Positions 8,110 through 15,935 of a DNA stretch of 64,000 bases are shown piece by piece. A program made the position numbers and the translations under genes. The notes below the pieces were generated by a model. The model had not been told where the DNA came from. It saw only the letters and a program-made list of their open reading frames with translations, and did no database searches. Every line of letters starts with the position of its first letter. Position 1 is the first letter of the stretch. Location: contig NZ_CP107985.1 in assembly GCF_036108815.1 (NCBI RefSeq), forward strand, positions 2,046,001 to 2,110,000, given 5' to 3'. The DNA is from Streptomyces sp. NBC_00353 (lineage in GTDB: Bacteria > Actinomycetota > Actinomycetes > Streptomycetales > Streptomycetaceae).

Positions 8110-8132
8110 GCCTGCTCATGTCGTGAGCAGGC
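8110..8132. terminator. Hairpin after the CsbD-like gene
   Basis: GCCTGCTCA, 5-nt loop, TGAGCAGGC: a perfect 9-bp stem 44 bp downstream of the stop codon, extended outward by partly matching CCGCCTC/GGGGCGG. Confidence 0.6.
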
Positions 8133-8259
8133 AGGGGCGGCCGGTATGCCCGGTCGATTCCCACGCGGTGTGGTCGGGACCCCACTCGAGCTCGTCCGCG
8201 CCGGCCGGGCGACCTGGCCGGACGCCGTGGAAGAGACGCTGAGACCTTGCGCCCGGAAC

Positions 8260-8609
8260 CGACCGTCAAACACATCGCGCTGCGGAACGCCGTCCGTGGC
8301 ACAAGGCTGTCCGGCGTCCGGACGATCCGCGAGGGCGTAGCGATCCTTCTTGGAGCGGTTCCCCACCACCGAACTCGCTGACCCGCAGCCCGTCCGGTGC
8401 TGCCTGTCCGGCTCCGTCCCGCCACGACCGTGGCCGATACGGACAGCGGCGCAACGGCGAATGTGGCGTGGAGCTACCCCGATCCCCTCCCCGCCGCGGG
8501 GGTGGTCAACGACCTCATCGCGTTCTGCAACGAAGCCGTCGACACCGTCGTGGACGGAGAGCGGCTGGAACGCCCCACCACCGGCTTCACGCGGCGTCCG
8601 GCCGGCTGA
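8260..8609 (+). pseudogene. DUF427 gene remnant (frameshifted, N-terminal part degraded)
   Basis: The end of this stretch translates as ANVAWSYPDPLPAAGVVNDL, then IAFCNEAVDTVVDG and ERLERPTTGF. This is the C-terminal signature of DUF427 proteins (NVAW-YPDPLP...LVAFYNE-VD--VDG---RP-T-F). Further up, a different frame reads EPTVKHIALRN, like the start of the same family, so at least one frameshift separates the two ends and the middle is not recognisable. A palindromic terminator follows at 8615-8648, consistent with a once-working gene. Confidence 0.5.
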
Positions 8610-8614
8610 CGACG

Positions 8615-8648
8615 CGCCGCATCGGGCTCGTACGAGCCCGATGCGGCG
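8615..8648. terminator. Perfect 34-bp palindrome at the end of the hydrogenase operon
   Basis: CGCCGCATCGGGCTCGT followed by its exact complement, with no loop. It separates the plus-strand DUF427 remnant from the last gene of the minus-strand hydrogenase operon (hypE stop at 8792) and probably terminates both. Confidence 0.65.
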
Positions 8649-8791
8649 TCCTCGCGCTTGAGCCGGTGCCCGCGCATGCCGCGTACGCATGCAACGGGAA
8701 TCGGGCATGGCCATGCGAGTCGCCCCCCTCTCTACCAGGGGCGCCACATGTCCCGGCTTCGCTTCCGCGCGCCGCGCCCGCGGGCGGCTGC

Positions 8792-9907
8792 TCAGCAGAT
8801 CCGGGGCAGCTGCTCCCCGATCGGCAGGTCGACCACGCGCGTCCCGCCGAGCCCGGTGCGAGCGACGACCATGCCTGGATGCGCCTCCACCGCCTCGCCG
8901 ATGACGGCCGCCCCCGCTCCCAGCGGATGCGCCCGCATCGCCTCCAGAACGGCTTCGGCGTGCTCCCGGGGGACGAACGCGACGAGCTTTCCCTCGTTGG
9001 CCACGTACATCGGGTCCAGGCCCAGGATGGCGCAGGCGTTGGCCACGGCCGGCGGGACCGGGATGTCGCGTTCCTGGAGGACGACACCGGTGCCGGAGGC
9101 CGTCGCGATCTCGTTGAGCGCCGCGGCCAGCCCCCCTCGCGTGGGATCGCGCAGGACATGGAGGTCGGGGGTGACCGCGAGCATGGTCTCCACCAGCCCG
9201 CCCAGGGCCGCGCAGTCGCTCTCGATCTCCACGCCGAACTCCAGGCCCTCGCGCACACTCATGATCGCCACGCCGTGCACGCCGATCGCGCCGCTGACGA
9301 TCACGACGTCGCCGGGGACCACCCGCTGAGGACGGAGGTCGACGCCCGCCGGGACCAGACCGATCCCGGCGGTGTTGATGAAGATGCCGTCGCCGTGACC
9401 GGCGTCCACGACCTTGGTGTCGCCGGTCGCCACCTCGACGCCCGCCGCGCGCGCGGCTGCGCCCAGCGCGTTGGCCACGCGTGCGACGACCGAGACCTCC
9501 ACGCCTTCCTCCAGGATGAAACCGCAGGAGAGGTAGGCGGCCCGGGCGCCGCTCATGGCGAGGTCGTTGACCGTGCCGTTGACCGCGAGGTCGCCGATGC
9601 TGCCGCCGGGGAAGAACAGCGGCCGCACGACGTACGAGTCGGTGGAGAAGGCCAGCCGGGCGCCGCCCAGCGATACCACGGCCGAGTCGGTCAGTTGCGC
9701 GAGCACGTCGCCCCCGTAACCGGGCGCGAAGACGTGCTGGACCAGTTCTGCCGAGAGTGCCCCGCCGCCGCCGTGGCCCATCACCACCCGCGGCTGGTCG
9801 CGCAGCGGTGCCGGGCAGGTCCATGCCGTGAGGTCGAGTACGGGTGGCTCGCCGGGAGCGGCCGTGGCGGTGCCGGTGGTGTTCAGTGCTTCGGTCGTCT
9901 CAGGCAA
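8792..9907 (-). CDS. hypE: HypE, carbamoyl dehydratase for hydrogenase CN ligand synthesis
   Basis: 371 residues. HypE takes a carbamoyl group from HypF onto its C-terminal cysteine and dehydrates it with ATP to a thiocyanate that supplies the active-site cyanides. Seen: the PurM/ThiL-like ATP domain starting MGHGGGGALSAELV, FSTDSYVVRPLFFPGG, GTVNDLAMSGARA, the RDPTRGGLAAALNEI segment, and the diagnostic C-terminal end PRIC with the substrate-carrying Cys last. The start is best placed at the TTG at 9907, which overlaps the hypD stop by 8 bp and has GGGAG about 10 nt upstream; no ATG or GTG lies near in frame and the longer frame to 9970 would run into hypD. Last gene of the operon. Confidence 0.95.
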   Translation of the reverse strand: MPETTEALNTTGTATAAPGEPPVLDLTAWTCPAPLRDQPRVVMGHGGGGALSAELVQHVFAPGYGGDVLAQLTDSAVVSLGGARLAFSTDSYVVRPLFFPGGSIGDLAVNGTVNDLAMSGARAAYLSCGFILEEGVEVSVVARVANALGAAARAAGVEVATGDTKVVDAGHGDGIFINTAGIGLVPAGVDLRPQRVVPGDVVIVSGAIGVHGVAIMSVREGLEFGVEIESDCAALGGLVETMLAVTPDLHVLRDPTRGGLAAALNEIATASGTGVVLQERDIPVPPAVANACAILGLDPMYVANEGKLVAFVPREHAEAVLEAMRAHPLGAGAAVIGEAVEAHPGMVVARTGLGGTRVVDLPIGEQLPRIC

Positions 9908-11024
9908 CGGGGCTCGTCTCCCTGGCTGCGGTGGTGATGTCCAGTCGCCGGTAGAGGTAGTACGCGGCACAGGCGCCCTCGCTGGAGACCATGGTGGCCC
10001 CGAGCGGGTTGCGCGGAGTGCAGGTGGTGCCGAACGCCTCGCACTCGTGGGGCTTCAGAAGTCCTTGCAGGACCTCACCGCTTCGGCATGCGGCGGGCTC
10101 CTCGGTGTGGATGTCGGTGACGGAGAAGCGGTACTCGGCGTCGTAGTCCCGGTAGCGCGTGGAGAGCCGCCAGCCACTGTCGGGGATGGTGCCGATGCCG
10201 CGCCAGGCACGGTCGGTGACTTCGAAGACGTCGTCCAGCATGGCGAGCGCCGCGGGGTTCCCGGCCGGGTGCACGGCGCGCGGGTACGCGTTTTCCACGG
10301 TGTGCTCGCCGCGCTCCAGTTGCAGGACGGTGCGCCGTACGCCTTCGAGGATGTCCAGCGGTTCGAAACCAGTGACCACAATGGGCACCCGGAACCGTTC
10401 GGCCAGCTCCGGGTACTCCCGCGTGCCCATCACGCTGCACACGTGACCGGCGGCGAGGAAGCCCTGCACCCGGCAGCTCGGCGACTGCATAATCGCCTCG
10501 ATGGCCGGGGGGACCCGCACATGGGACACCAGGAGGCTGAAGTTCGCGATGCCGAGTCTGCGTGCCTGATACACCGTCATGGCGTTGGGCGGTGCGGTGG
10601 TCTCGAATCCGATCCCGAAGAAGACCACCTCGCGATCGGGGTTCTGCTGGGCGATCTTCAGGGCATCGAGTGGCGAGTACACGACCCGCACGTCGCCACC
10701 CTCGCTGCGGACCCGGAACAGGTCACGGCCGGTTCCCGGTACCCGGAGCATGTCCCCGAACGAGCAGAAGATCACCTCGGGGCGGGAGGCGATGGCCAGC
10801 GCCTTGTCGATCACCTCCAGTGGCGTGACGCAGACGGGGCAGCCCGGACCATGAATCAGTTCGACCTGGTCCGGCAGGAGTTGATCGATGCCGTGCCGGA
10901 TGATGGTGTGCGTCTGTCCCCCGCAGACCTCCATCAGCGCCCAGGGCCGGGTCACCACGGAGTGGATGTCGTCGAGCAGTCGGCGCGCCAGGTCCGGGTT
11001 CTGGAACTCTTCGATGTACTTCAC
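9900..11024 (-). CDS. hypD: HypD, scaffold for Fe(CN)2CO assembly
   Basis: 374 residues. HypD holds a [4Fe-4S] cluster and, with HypC, forms the platform on which the Fe(CN)2CO group is built. Conserved motifs are present: MEVCGGQTHTIIRHG near residue 30, HGPGCPVCVTP, GFETTAPPNA, SVMGTREYPELAERFRVPIV, and a C-terminal cysteine series (AACRSGEVLQG, HECEAFG, CTPRNPLG) that binds the cluster. The start is GTG at 11024, overlapping the hypC stop as GTGA, with AGGAGG about 7 nt upstream. Overlaps hypE downstream. Translational coupling HypC-HypD-HypE fits their 1:1 complex. Confidence 0.95.
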   Translation of the reverse strand: MKYIEEFQNPDLARRLLDDIHSVVTRPWALMEVCGGQTHTIIRHGIDQLLPDQVELIHGPGCPVCVTPLEVIDKALAIASRPEVIFCSFGDMLRVPGTGRDLFRVRSEGGDVRVVYSPLDALKIAQQNPDREVVFFGIGFETTAPPNAMTVYQARRLGIANFSLLVSHVRVPPAIEAIMQSPSCRVQGFLAAGHVCSVMGTREYPELAERFRVPIVVTGFEPLDILEGVRRTVLQLERGEHTVENAYPRAVHPAGNPAALAMLDDVFEVTDRAWRGIGTIPDSGWRLSTRYRDYDAEYRFSVTDIHTEEPAACRSGEVLQGLLKPHECEAFGTTCTPRNPLGATMVSSEGACAAYYLYRRLDITTAARETSPVA

Positions 11025-11341
11025 TGCTGAACCTCCTGCGGTGCGTCGGCGCCACCGGACCCGGACGTCAGGCCGGCCTCCGCGGCCCGTTCCCATGAGT
11101 CCCCGAACTCCTCCTGGAGCAGGCCCAGCTCGGCGAAGAGTTCCAGCGTCTTCCTGGCCGACTCCTCGTCCAGCCGCTGCAGGGCGAACCCCACATGGAC
11201 GATGGCGTATTCACCGACCTGGAGATCCGGCAGATACTCCAGGCACACTTCTTTGACCACACCGCCGAAGTCGACGGTGGCCATCCGGGTACCGTCACGC
11301 TCCTCGATGTCCATCACTCTGCCGGGTACCGCCAGGCACAT
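11021..11341 (-). CDS. hypC: HypC, hydrogenase maturation chaperone
   Basis: 106 residues starting MCLAVPGRVMDIEERDGTRM; the conserved Cys2 is the residue that, after Met removal, contacts HypD and the large-subunit precursor. A beta-barrel domain (VDFGGVVKEVCLEYLP, GEYAIVHVGFALQRLD) is followed by a family helix and a slightly long Gly/Asp-rich tail. HypC carries the Fe(CN)2CO unit from HypD to the apo large subunit. Sits 49 bp after hypF and overlaps hypD by 4 bp. Confidence 0.95.
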   Translation of the reverse strand: MCLAVPGRVMDIEERDGTRMATVDFGGVVKEVCLEYLPDLQVGEYAIVHVGFALQRLDEESARKTLELFAELGLLQEEFGDSWERAAEAGLTSGSGGADAPQEVQQ

Positions 11342-11390
11342 GGCTGCTCCTTGCTGTGGGGGGCGTTGCCCGGCTCTGCCGGGCCGGACG

Positions 11391-13802
11391 TCAGTCGGCG
11401 GCTGCGCCGGTGCGCGCCGCTGCGTTGCGGGTGGCCACCATGAGCTGGCCGAGCGCCAGTCCGCCGTCGTTCGGGGGGACCTCGCGGTGGCGCAGGACGG
11501 TGAAGCCGTTCTCGTCCAGCGTCCGGGCGCACCGGGAGGAGAGCAGGGTGTTGGCGAACACGCCGCCGGTCAGAACCACTTCGTGCAGGCTGTGCTGCTC
11601 GCGGGCTGCGACGCACACCTGACGCACGATGTCCGCGACGGCCGCGTGGAAGCGTGCGGCGACCAGTGTCGGCTGTACACCGGCGCGCACGTCGTCGACG
11701 ACGGCTGCGAGTACCGGTGAGGGGTCCATGACCAACGGCTGTCCGTCGCCCGGGTCCGCCGGGCGCAGCGCGAAGCCGTAACCGGGTCCGGGGTCCGCGG
11801 CGGCGCCGACCGCGGCGGCCTCCAGTTCGACGGCGGCCTGGGCTTCGTACCCGGCGCGGTGGCAGACGCCCGCCAGCGAGGAGACTGCGTCGAACAGCCG
11901 GCCCATGCTGGAGGTGGGAACGCAGTTGAGGTTGCGCTCCAACTGGCGCAGCAGCACGTGTCGTTCGTCCGGTGGACAGGCTGCCGTGCAGGGCAGATCG
12001 TCCGTCCAGCCGATGCCTGCCGCGTACAGATGTGCCAGCGCCATCCGGTAGGGCCGGTGTACGGCGGCGTCGCCGCCGGGCAGCGGCGCGTACGCGAGGT
12101 GTGCGAAGCGGTGACAGACGTCGTAGTCGGCCAGCATGATCTCGCCGCCCCACACCGCTCCGTCGTCCCCGAATCCGGTGCCGTCGAACGCGACGCCGAT
12201 CACTCGACGGCTGCCGTCCCGGCCGTGCTCGGCCATCGCGGCGGCGATATGGGCGTGGTGGTGCTGTACGCGCACCACCGGTCGGCCGTCGGCCCGGCGC
12301 AGCGCCCACTGGCCGGTGCGGTAGCGGGGATGCCGGTCGGTGGCCAGGATGCCGGGCCGCACGCCTGTGAGGGTCTCCAGGTGCTGTTCGGCGCGTGCGA
12401 AGGCGTGCTGCGTGTCCAGGTCGTCCATGTCGCCGACATGGGCGGACAGCCAGGCCCTGCGCTCCTCGGCGAGGCAGAAGGTGTTCTTCAGGTCGCCGCC
12501 GGTGGCGAGGGTCGCAGGCACCGGGTGGGGCAGGGTGAGCGGCAGCGGGGCGTAGCCGCGTGAGCGGCGTACGATCAGCCGCTCCCCGTCGCAGACGCGT
12601 ACCACGGAGTCGTCGCACGGCACATGGATCGGGCGGTCGTGCGTGAGCCAGGCGTCGGCCAGGTGGGCGAGCCGCTCCAGCGCCTCGTCGTCGTCCGTGA
12701 CGATCGGTTCACCGGCCACGTTGCCGCTGGTCATGACGAGCAGGCGCGGTCCCGGCGGGTCACCGGGCAGGCCGAGCAACAGGTGGTGCAGCGGGGTGTA
12801 CGGGAGCATGACGCCGAGGTCGGGGCTGCGTGGGGCGACGGCATCGGACGGCCAGGGGGCGCGGGGGTCCGGGCGGGCGCCGGCGCGTCGCCGCAGCAGG
12901 ACGACGGGCCGGACACCGCCGGTGAGCAGGGCCCGCTCCTCGCCGCCCACATGCACGAGGTGCGCGACGTCGTCGACGTCCCGGGCCATGATGGCGAACG
13001 GTTTGTCGCCTCGGGCCTTCCGGCGGCGCAGCAGGGACACCGCGGCGGAGTTCTCGGCATCGCAGGCGAGGTGGTAGCCGCCGAGCCCCTTGACCGCGAG
13101 GACCGCACCGTCCGACAGCAGCCGGCGTGCCTCCGCGACCGGGTCGCGTCCGGCTGCGGACTGCGCGGGCGTGGTGCGGTCCGGCCGCCCGACGAGCAGT
13201 CGCAGCCGGGGGCCGCAGGCGGGGCAGGCGACCGGCTGGGCGTGGAAGCGCCGGTCCGCGGGGTCGGCGTACTCACGGGCGCAGTCGGCGCACATCGGGA
13301 AGCGGGCCATGGTCGTGTGCGCGCGGTCGTACGGCACCGCGGTGACGATCGTGAACCGGGGTCCGCAGTGCGTACAGGTGATGAACGGGTGGCGGTGGCG
13401 CCGGTCGGCCGGATCGGCCAGTTCGGTGAGACAGTCGGCGCAGGTGGCCGCGTCCGGGGAAACCAGTGTGCGGGCCGGTCCGCCGGTGTGGGAGTCCACG
13501 ATGCTGAAGCGGGATCCGCCCGCGGCCGGGACCTCCGTGTGGTCGACGGAGTCAACCCGGGCGAGCGGGGGTGCCTCCGCCGCGATCCGGTCGCAGAACA
13601 GGGCGACGGCGGCCGGGGCGCCCTCGACCTCGGCGACGACCCCTTCGGTGGTGTTGGTGACGTGCCCGGCCAGGCCCAGCCCGGTGGCCCGGGCGTACAG
13701 GTAGGGCCGGAACCCGACACCCTGCACGACGCCGCGGATCACGACTCGTCGGCGCTCCACGGCTCCCGCGAGGGCGGCGGCACCGGGCTGTGGGGTCGTC
13801 AC
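11391..13802 (-). CDS. hypF: HypF, carbamoyltransferase
   Basis: 803 residues, the usual length. HypF uses carbamoyl phosphate and ATP to make carbamoyl-AMP and passes the carbamoyl to HypE. Domains in order: acylphosphatase (RGVVQGVGFRPYLYARAT, residues about 20-100), two zinc fingers (CADC...CTHC and CADC...CPAC, about 120-195), a YrdC-like domain (VLAVKGLGGYHLACDAEN, about 230-400) and a Kae1/TobZ-like carbamoyl transfer domain (VQHHHAHIAAAMAEHG, GVAFDGTGFGDDGAVWGGE). GTG start at 13802 overlaps the hypB stop as GTGA. A 49-bp gap leads to hypC. Confidence 0.95.
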   Translation of the reverse strand: MTTPQPGAAALAGAVERRRVVIRGVVQGVGFRPYLYARATGLGLAGHVTNTTEGVVAEVEGAPAAVALFCDRIAAEAPPLARVDSVDHTEVPAAGGSRFSIVDSHTGGPARTLVSPDAATCADCLTELADPADRRHRHPFITCTHCGPRFTIVTAVPYDRAHTTMARFPMCADCAREYADPADRRFHAQPVACPACGPRLRLLVGRPDRTTPAQSAAGRDPVAEARRLLSDGAVLAVKGLGGYHLACDAENSAAVSLLRRRKARGDKPFAIMARDVDDVAHLVHVGGEERALLTGGVRPVVLLRRRAGARPDPRAPWPSDAVAPRSPDLGVMLPYTPLHHLLLGLPGDPPGPRLLVMTSGNVAGEPIVTDDDEALERLAHLADAWLTHDRPIHVPCDDSVVRVCDGERLIVRRSRGYAPLPLTLPHPVPATLATGGDLKNTFCLAEERRAWLSAHVGDMDDLDTQHAFARAEQHLETLTGVRPGILATDRHPRYRTGQWALRRADGRPVVRVQHHHAHIAAAMAEHGRDGSRRVIGVAFDGTGFGDDGAVWGGEIMLADYDVCHRFAHLAYAPLPGGDAAVHRPYRMALAHLYAAGIGWTDDLPCTAACPPDERHVLLRQLERNLNCVPTSSMGRLFDAVSSLAGVCHRAGYEAQAAVELEAAAVGAAADPGPGYGFALRPADPGDGQPLVMDPSPVLAAVVDDVRAGVQPTLVAARFHAAVADIVRQVCVAAREQHSLHEVVLTGGVFANTLLSSRCARTLDENGFTVLRHREVPPNDGGLALGQLMVATRNAAARTGAAAD

Positions 13803-14737
13803 GAGCGGTACTGCGCCGCGGAGTCGGGTGCTGTCGTCATGACGAGCGGCTCGTCGGGGTGCGCGTGTGCGTGCGGGCCGGTGTGGGGGTGCTCGTGGGT
13901 ACCCAGATCCGGATGTGTGTGCGTATGCATGCCGGTGTGCGCGTGGGTGTGGGTGTGCGAGCCGCCGTGCGCGCCGTGGTCAGGATGGGTGTGGGTGTCG
14001 TCGTGCGTGCTCATGTCCCCGTGGGTGTGGGTGTGCTGCTGGTACGGGTGCTGCCGGGCCATCACCGGTGTGTGGACCGGGGCGCCGTCACCGGCGGCCA
14101 GGGCCCGGTCGAGCAGCGTGCCCACCCCTTCACCGCGGCGGGCGGCGGTGAGCACCACTTCCACACCGGGGTTGACCTGCTGGACATGGGCACGGAACGC
14201 GGCCTCGTCGAAGTCGACGGCCTCTGCGATGTCGGTCTTGGTGACCACGACGAGCTGGGCCAGTCCGAATGCGGTGGGGTACTTCAGCGGCTTGTCCTCA
14301 CCTTCCGTCACGGAGGCGAGGACGACCCTGAGGGTCTCCCCCAGGTCGTACGAGGCGGGACAGACCAGGTTGCCCACGTTCTCCACGAAGAGGATCCGGG
14401 TCCCGTCGGGCAGCCAGTTGTCGAGGTGGCGGCCGAGCATGCCGGCCTCCAGGTGGCAGAGTCCGTCGGTGAGCACCTGCTTGACGGGGGCGCCGGACCG
14501 GGCCAGGCGTACGGCGTCGTTCTCGGTGGCGAGGTCTGCGGTGAGTGCGGCGACCGGCACTCCTCTTTCGCGCGCCCGGCCGAGTTCGCGTTCCAGCAGT
14601 TCGGTCTTGCCGCTGCCGGGGCTGGAGAGCAGGTTGACGACGGTGGTGCCGCGGGCCGTGAGTCCGGCTCGCAGGCTGTGCGCCGTCGCGTCGTTCTTGG
14701 CGAGTACCGCCTGCTGCAGGTCGACTTCACGGCACAT
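13799..14737 (-). CDS. hypB: HypB, GTPase and nickel carrier with C-terminal His-rich tail
   Basis: 312 residues. HypB hydrolyses GTP while delivering nickel with HypA. GTPase motifs: SPGSGKT (P-loop, 39-45), LATEND, and the TKTD base-specificity motif near 166. The dimer-interface metal site is there: DGLCHLE (Cys94-His95) and LVCPAS (Cys126). Residues about 222-293 form a histidine-rich tail with roughly 23 His in HTHTH/HPDHGAH-type repeats. In classic HypB proteins such a nickel-storing stretch is at the N terminus; here the N terminus is short and the stretch is C-terminal. Overlaps hypF; begins 3 bp after hypA. Confidence 0.95.
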   Translation of the reverse strand: MCREVDLQQAVLAKNDATAHSLRAGLTARGTTVVNLLSSPGSGKTELLERELGRARERGVPVAALTADLATENDAVRLARSGAPVKQVLTDGLCHLEAGMLGRHLDNWLPDGTRILFVENVGNLVCPASYDLGETLRVVLASVTEGEDKPLKYPTAFGLAQLVVVTKTDIAEAVDFDEAAFRAHVQQVNPGVEVVLTAARRGEGVGTLLDRALAAGDGAPVHTPVMARQHPYQQHTHTHGDMSTHDDTHTHPDHGAHGGSHTHTHAHTGMHTHTHPDLGTHEHPHTGPHAHAHPDEPLVMTTAPDSAAQYRS

Positions 14738-14740
14738 CGT

Positions 14741-15133
14741 TCAGTGCTCCTGGGAGATCGGTTCGCGGGTGTGTTCGGGTGCGGGGCCGTCCTGCCAGTG
14801 CACGCTGAGGATCTGCAGCTCGCGACCCGACAGGAGTTCGGCGGTCGCCTCGCCGCAGACCGGACAGCACAGCTGCGGCGGCATGCCGACCGCCCATTCG
14901 TCCGCGCAGGGGACGCACCGCGCGCGGGCCGCCACGGAGTCGATGACGAGTTCGGCTCCTTCCAGGACGGTCCCGGCGCAGGCGAGTCCGAAGCAGAAGG
15001 ACAGGGCGTCGGGGACGACCCCGGCCAGTTCCCCGACCTGGAGCCGGACGGACCCGACCGAGGTGGCTCCGCCTGCCTGAGCCGCTTCTGCCACCTGGTC
15101 GACGACGGCCATGGCGATCGACATCTCGTGCAT
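14741..15133 (-). CDS. hypA: HypA, nickel metallochaperone
   Basis: 130 residues beginning MHEMSIAMAVVDQVAEAA; the N-terminal MHE supplies the nickel ligand His2. The structural zinc site is CVPC...CPVC (residues about 74-77 and 92-95), with CVPCADEW and PQLCCPVCG. HypA inserts nickel into the large-subunit precursor together with HypB. An open frame reaches further upstream to 15223, but the family start MHEMS at 15133 is clear. It follows the 34-aa DUF6893 gene after 129 bp. Confidence 0.95.
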   Translation of the reverse strand: MHEMSIAMAVVDQVAEAAQAGGATSVGSVRLQVGELAGVVPDALSFCFGLACAGTVLEGAELVIDSVAARARCVPCADEWAVGMPPQLCCPVCGEATAELLSGRELQILSVHWQDGPAPEHTREPISQEH

Positions 15134-15262
15134 TGGTTCTCCGTCCTGCACTGCGTCATTACAGCGGCGGGTCACAGGGGCCGGCGGACCGGCTCGCCGG
15201 TACCCGTGCGGCACATGCACCATTCGGTGCAGCCATGGGCCGGGCCCGGGCGGCAGCTGCCG

Positions 15263-15367
15263 TCACATGCTGCGCATCCGCAGATAGCGCCTGACGTCGG
15301 GCAGGATCTGCGCGACGACGACGGCGACAGCGACGGCGCTCAGGCCGCAGACAAGAATCTTCTTCAT
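15263..15367 (-). CDS. DUF6893-like 34-aa membrane microprotein
   Basis: 34 residues: MKKILVCGLSAVAVAVVVAQ followed by ILPDVRRYLRMRSM. One transmembrane helix (residues about 4-21) and a short basic tail, matching the small DUF6893 family of actinobacteria, short single-helix proteins with an LPD-[IV]-[KR]-RY-[IL]-R-[IM]-R end. AGAAGGAA lies about 8 nt upstream. It sits inside the hydrogenase operon between the maturation protease and hypA, so it is probably cotranscribed. Whether it anchors part of the hydrogenase machinery at the membrane is open; the enzyme itself has no transmembrane segment. Confidence 0.7.
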   Translation of the reverse strand: MKKILVCGLSAVAVAVVVAQILPDVRRYLRMRSM

Positions 15368-15386
15368 GATGGTGGGTTCCTTCTGC

Positions 15387-15935
15387 TCAGTTCATGACAG
15401 GTCCGGCCGCCGTCCGCCGGGCGTCGGCCGGACGGTCGGCTGCTTGTACGAGGTCCAGGACCATCCGCACGGCGTGGGGCACCGCTGCGGCCACGGGGGC
15501 GCTCAGCCCGATCCCTTCGTCGACACTCTCGGGTTCGCAGCCGACGACGAGCGTGCGCCTCGGCGGTACGGCTCCGGTGCCCGCGCACAGGGTGCCGAGC
15601 AGTGCCAGGACGGCGTCGGGGGACATCCGGTGGCCGTCGAGCAGCGCGTTCTGCGGTTCGACTGCTCCGGGTTCGTCGGCCTCGATCAGATACAGGGTCC
15701 CCGGGCGGCCACCGCGTGCGGTGGCGTCGATCAGGACGAGGGTGTCGTATCCGTCGAGGAGCTGATAGGCGAGATGGACGCCCCGTACGCCGATGTCGAC
15801 CATCTCGACGTCGTCGGGGAGCCGGTGCGAGGACAGTGCGCGCACCGTCTCGACGCCGAAGCCGTCGTCGCCGAGGAAGATGTTCCCGATCCCGGCGATG
15901 AGGGTTCTCGCGTGCTGCTGCGCAAAGTCGTTCAC
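15387..15935 (-). CDS. [NiFe]-hydrogenase maturation endopeptidase (HyaD/HupD family)
   Basis: 182 residues. This family clips the C-terminal extension of the large subunit once nickel is in place. Seen: GIGNIFLGDDGFGVETVRAL (the GxGNxxxxDDGxG motif, with an acidic nickel-sensing residue), VEMVDIGVRGVHLAYQL, LVLIDATARGGRPGTLYLIE, and LLDGHRMSPDAVLALL carrying the conserved His. The GTG start at 15935 overlaps the upstream 482-aa gene as GTGA. The expected target is the 23-residue extension after DPCLPCGVH of the large subunit at 19357-21153. Confidence 0.92.
   Translation of the reverse strand: MNDFAQQHARTLIAGIGNIFLGDDGFGVETVRALSSHRLPDDVEMVDIGVRGVHLAYQLLDGYDTLVLIDATARGGRPGTLYLIEADEPGAVEPQNALLDGHRMSPDAVLALLGTLCAGTGAVPPRRTLVVGCEPESVDEGIGLSAPVAAAVPHAVRMVLDLVQAADRPADARRTAAGPVMN

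Noticed and set aside
13860..14060. Tandem GTG-rich DNA as a non-coding repeat or CRISPR-like array
   Set aside because: No constant spacer length; it encodes the in-frame His-rich tail of HypB.
12624..15397. Long plus-strand frames opposite hypF/hypB, with Val/Cys/Gly repeats
   Set aside because: The apparent repeats mirror the His-rich tail of HypB on the coding strand.
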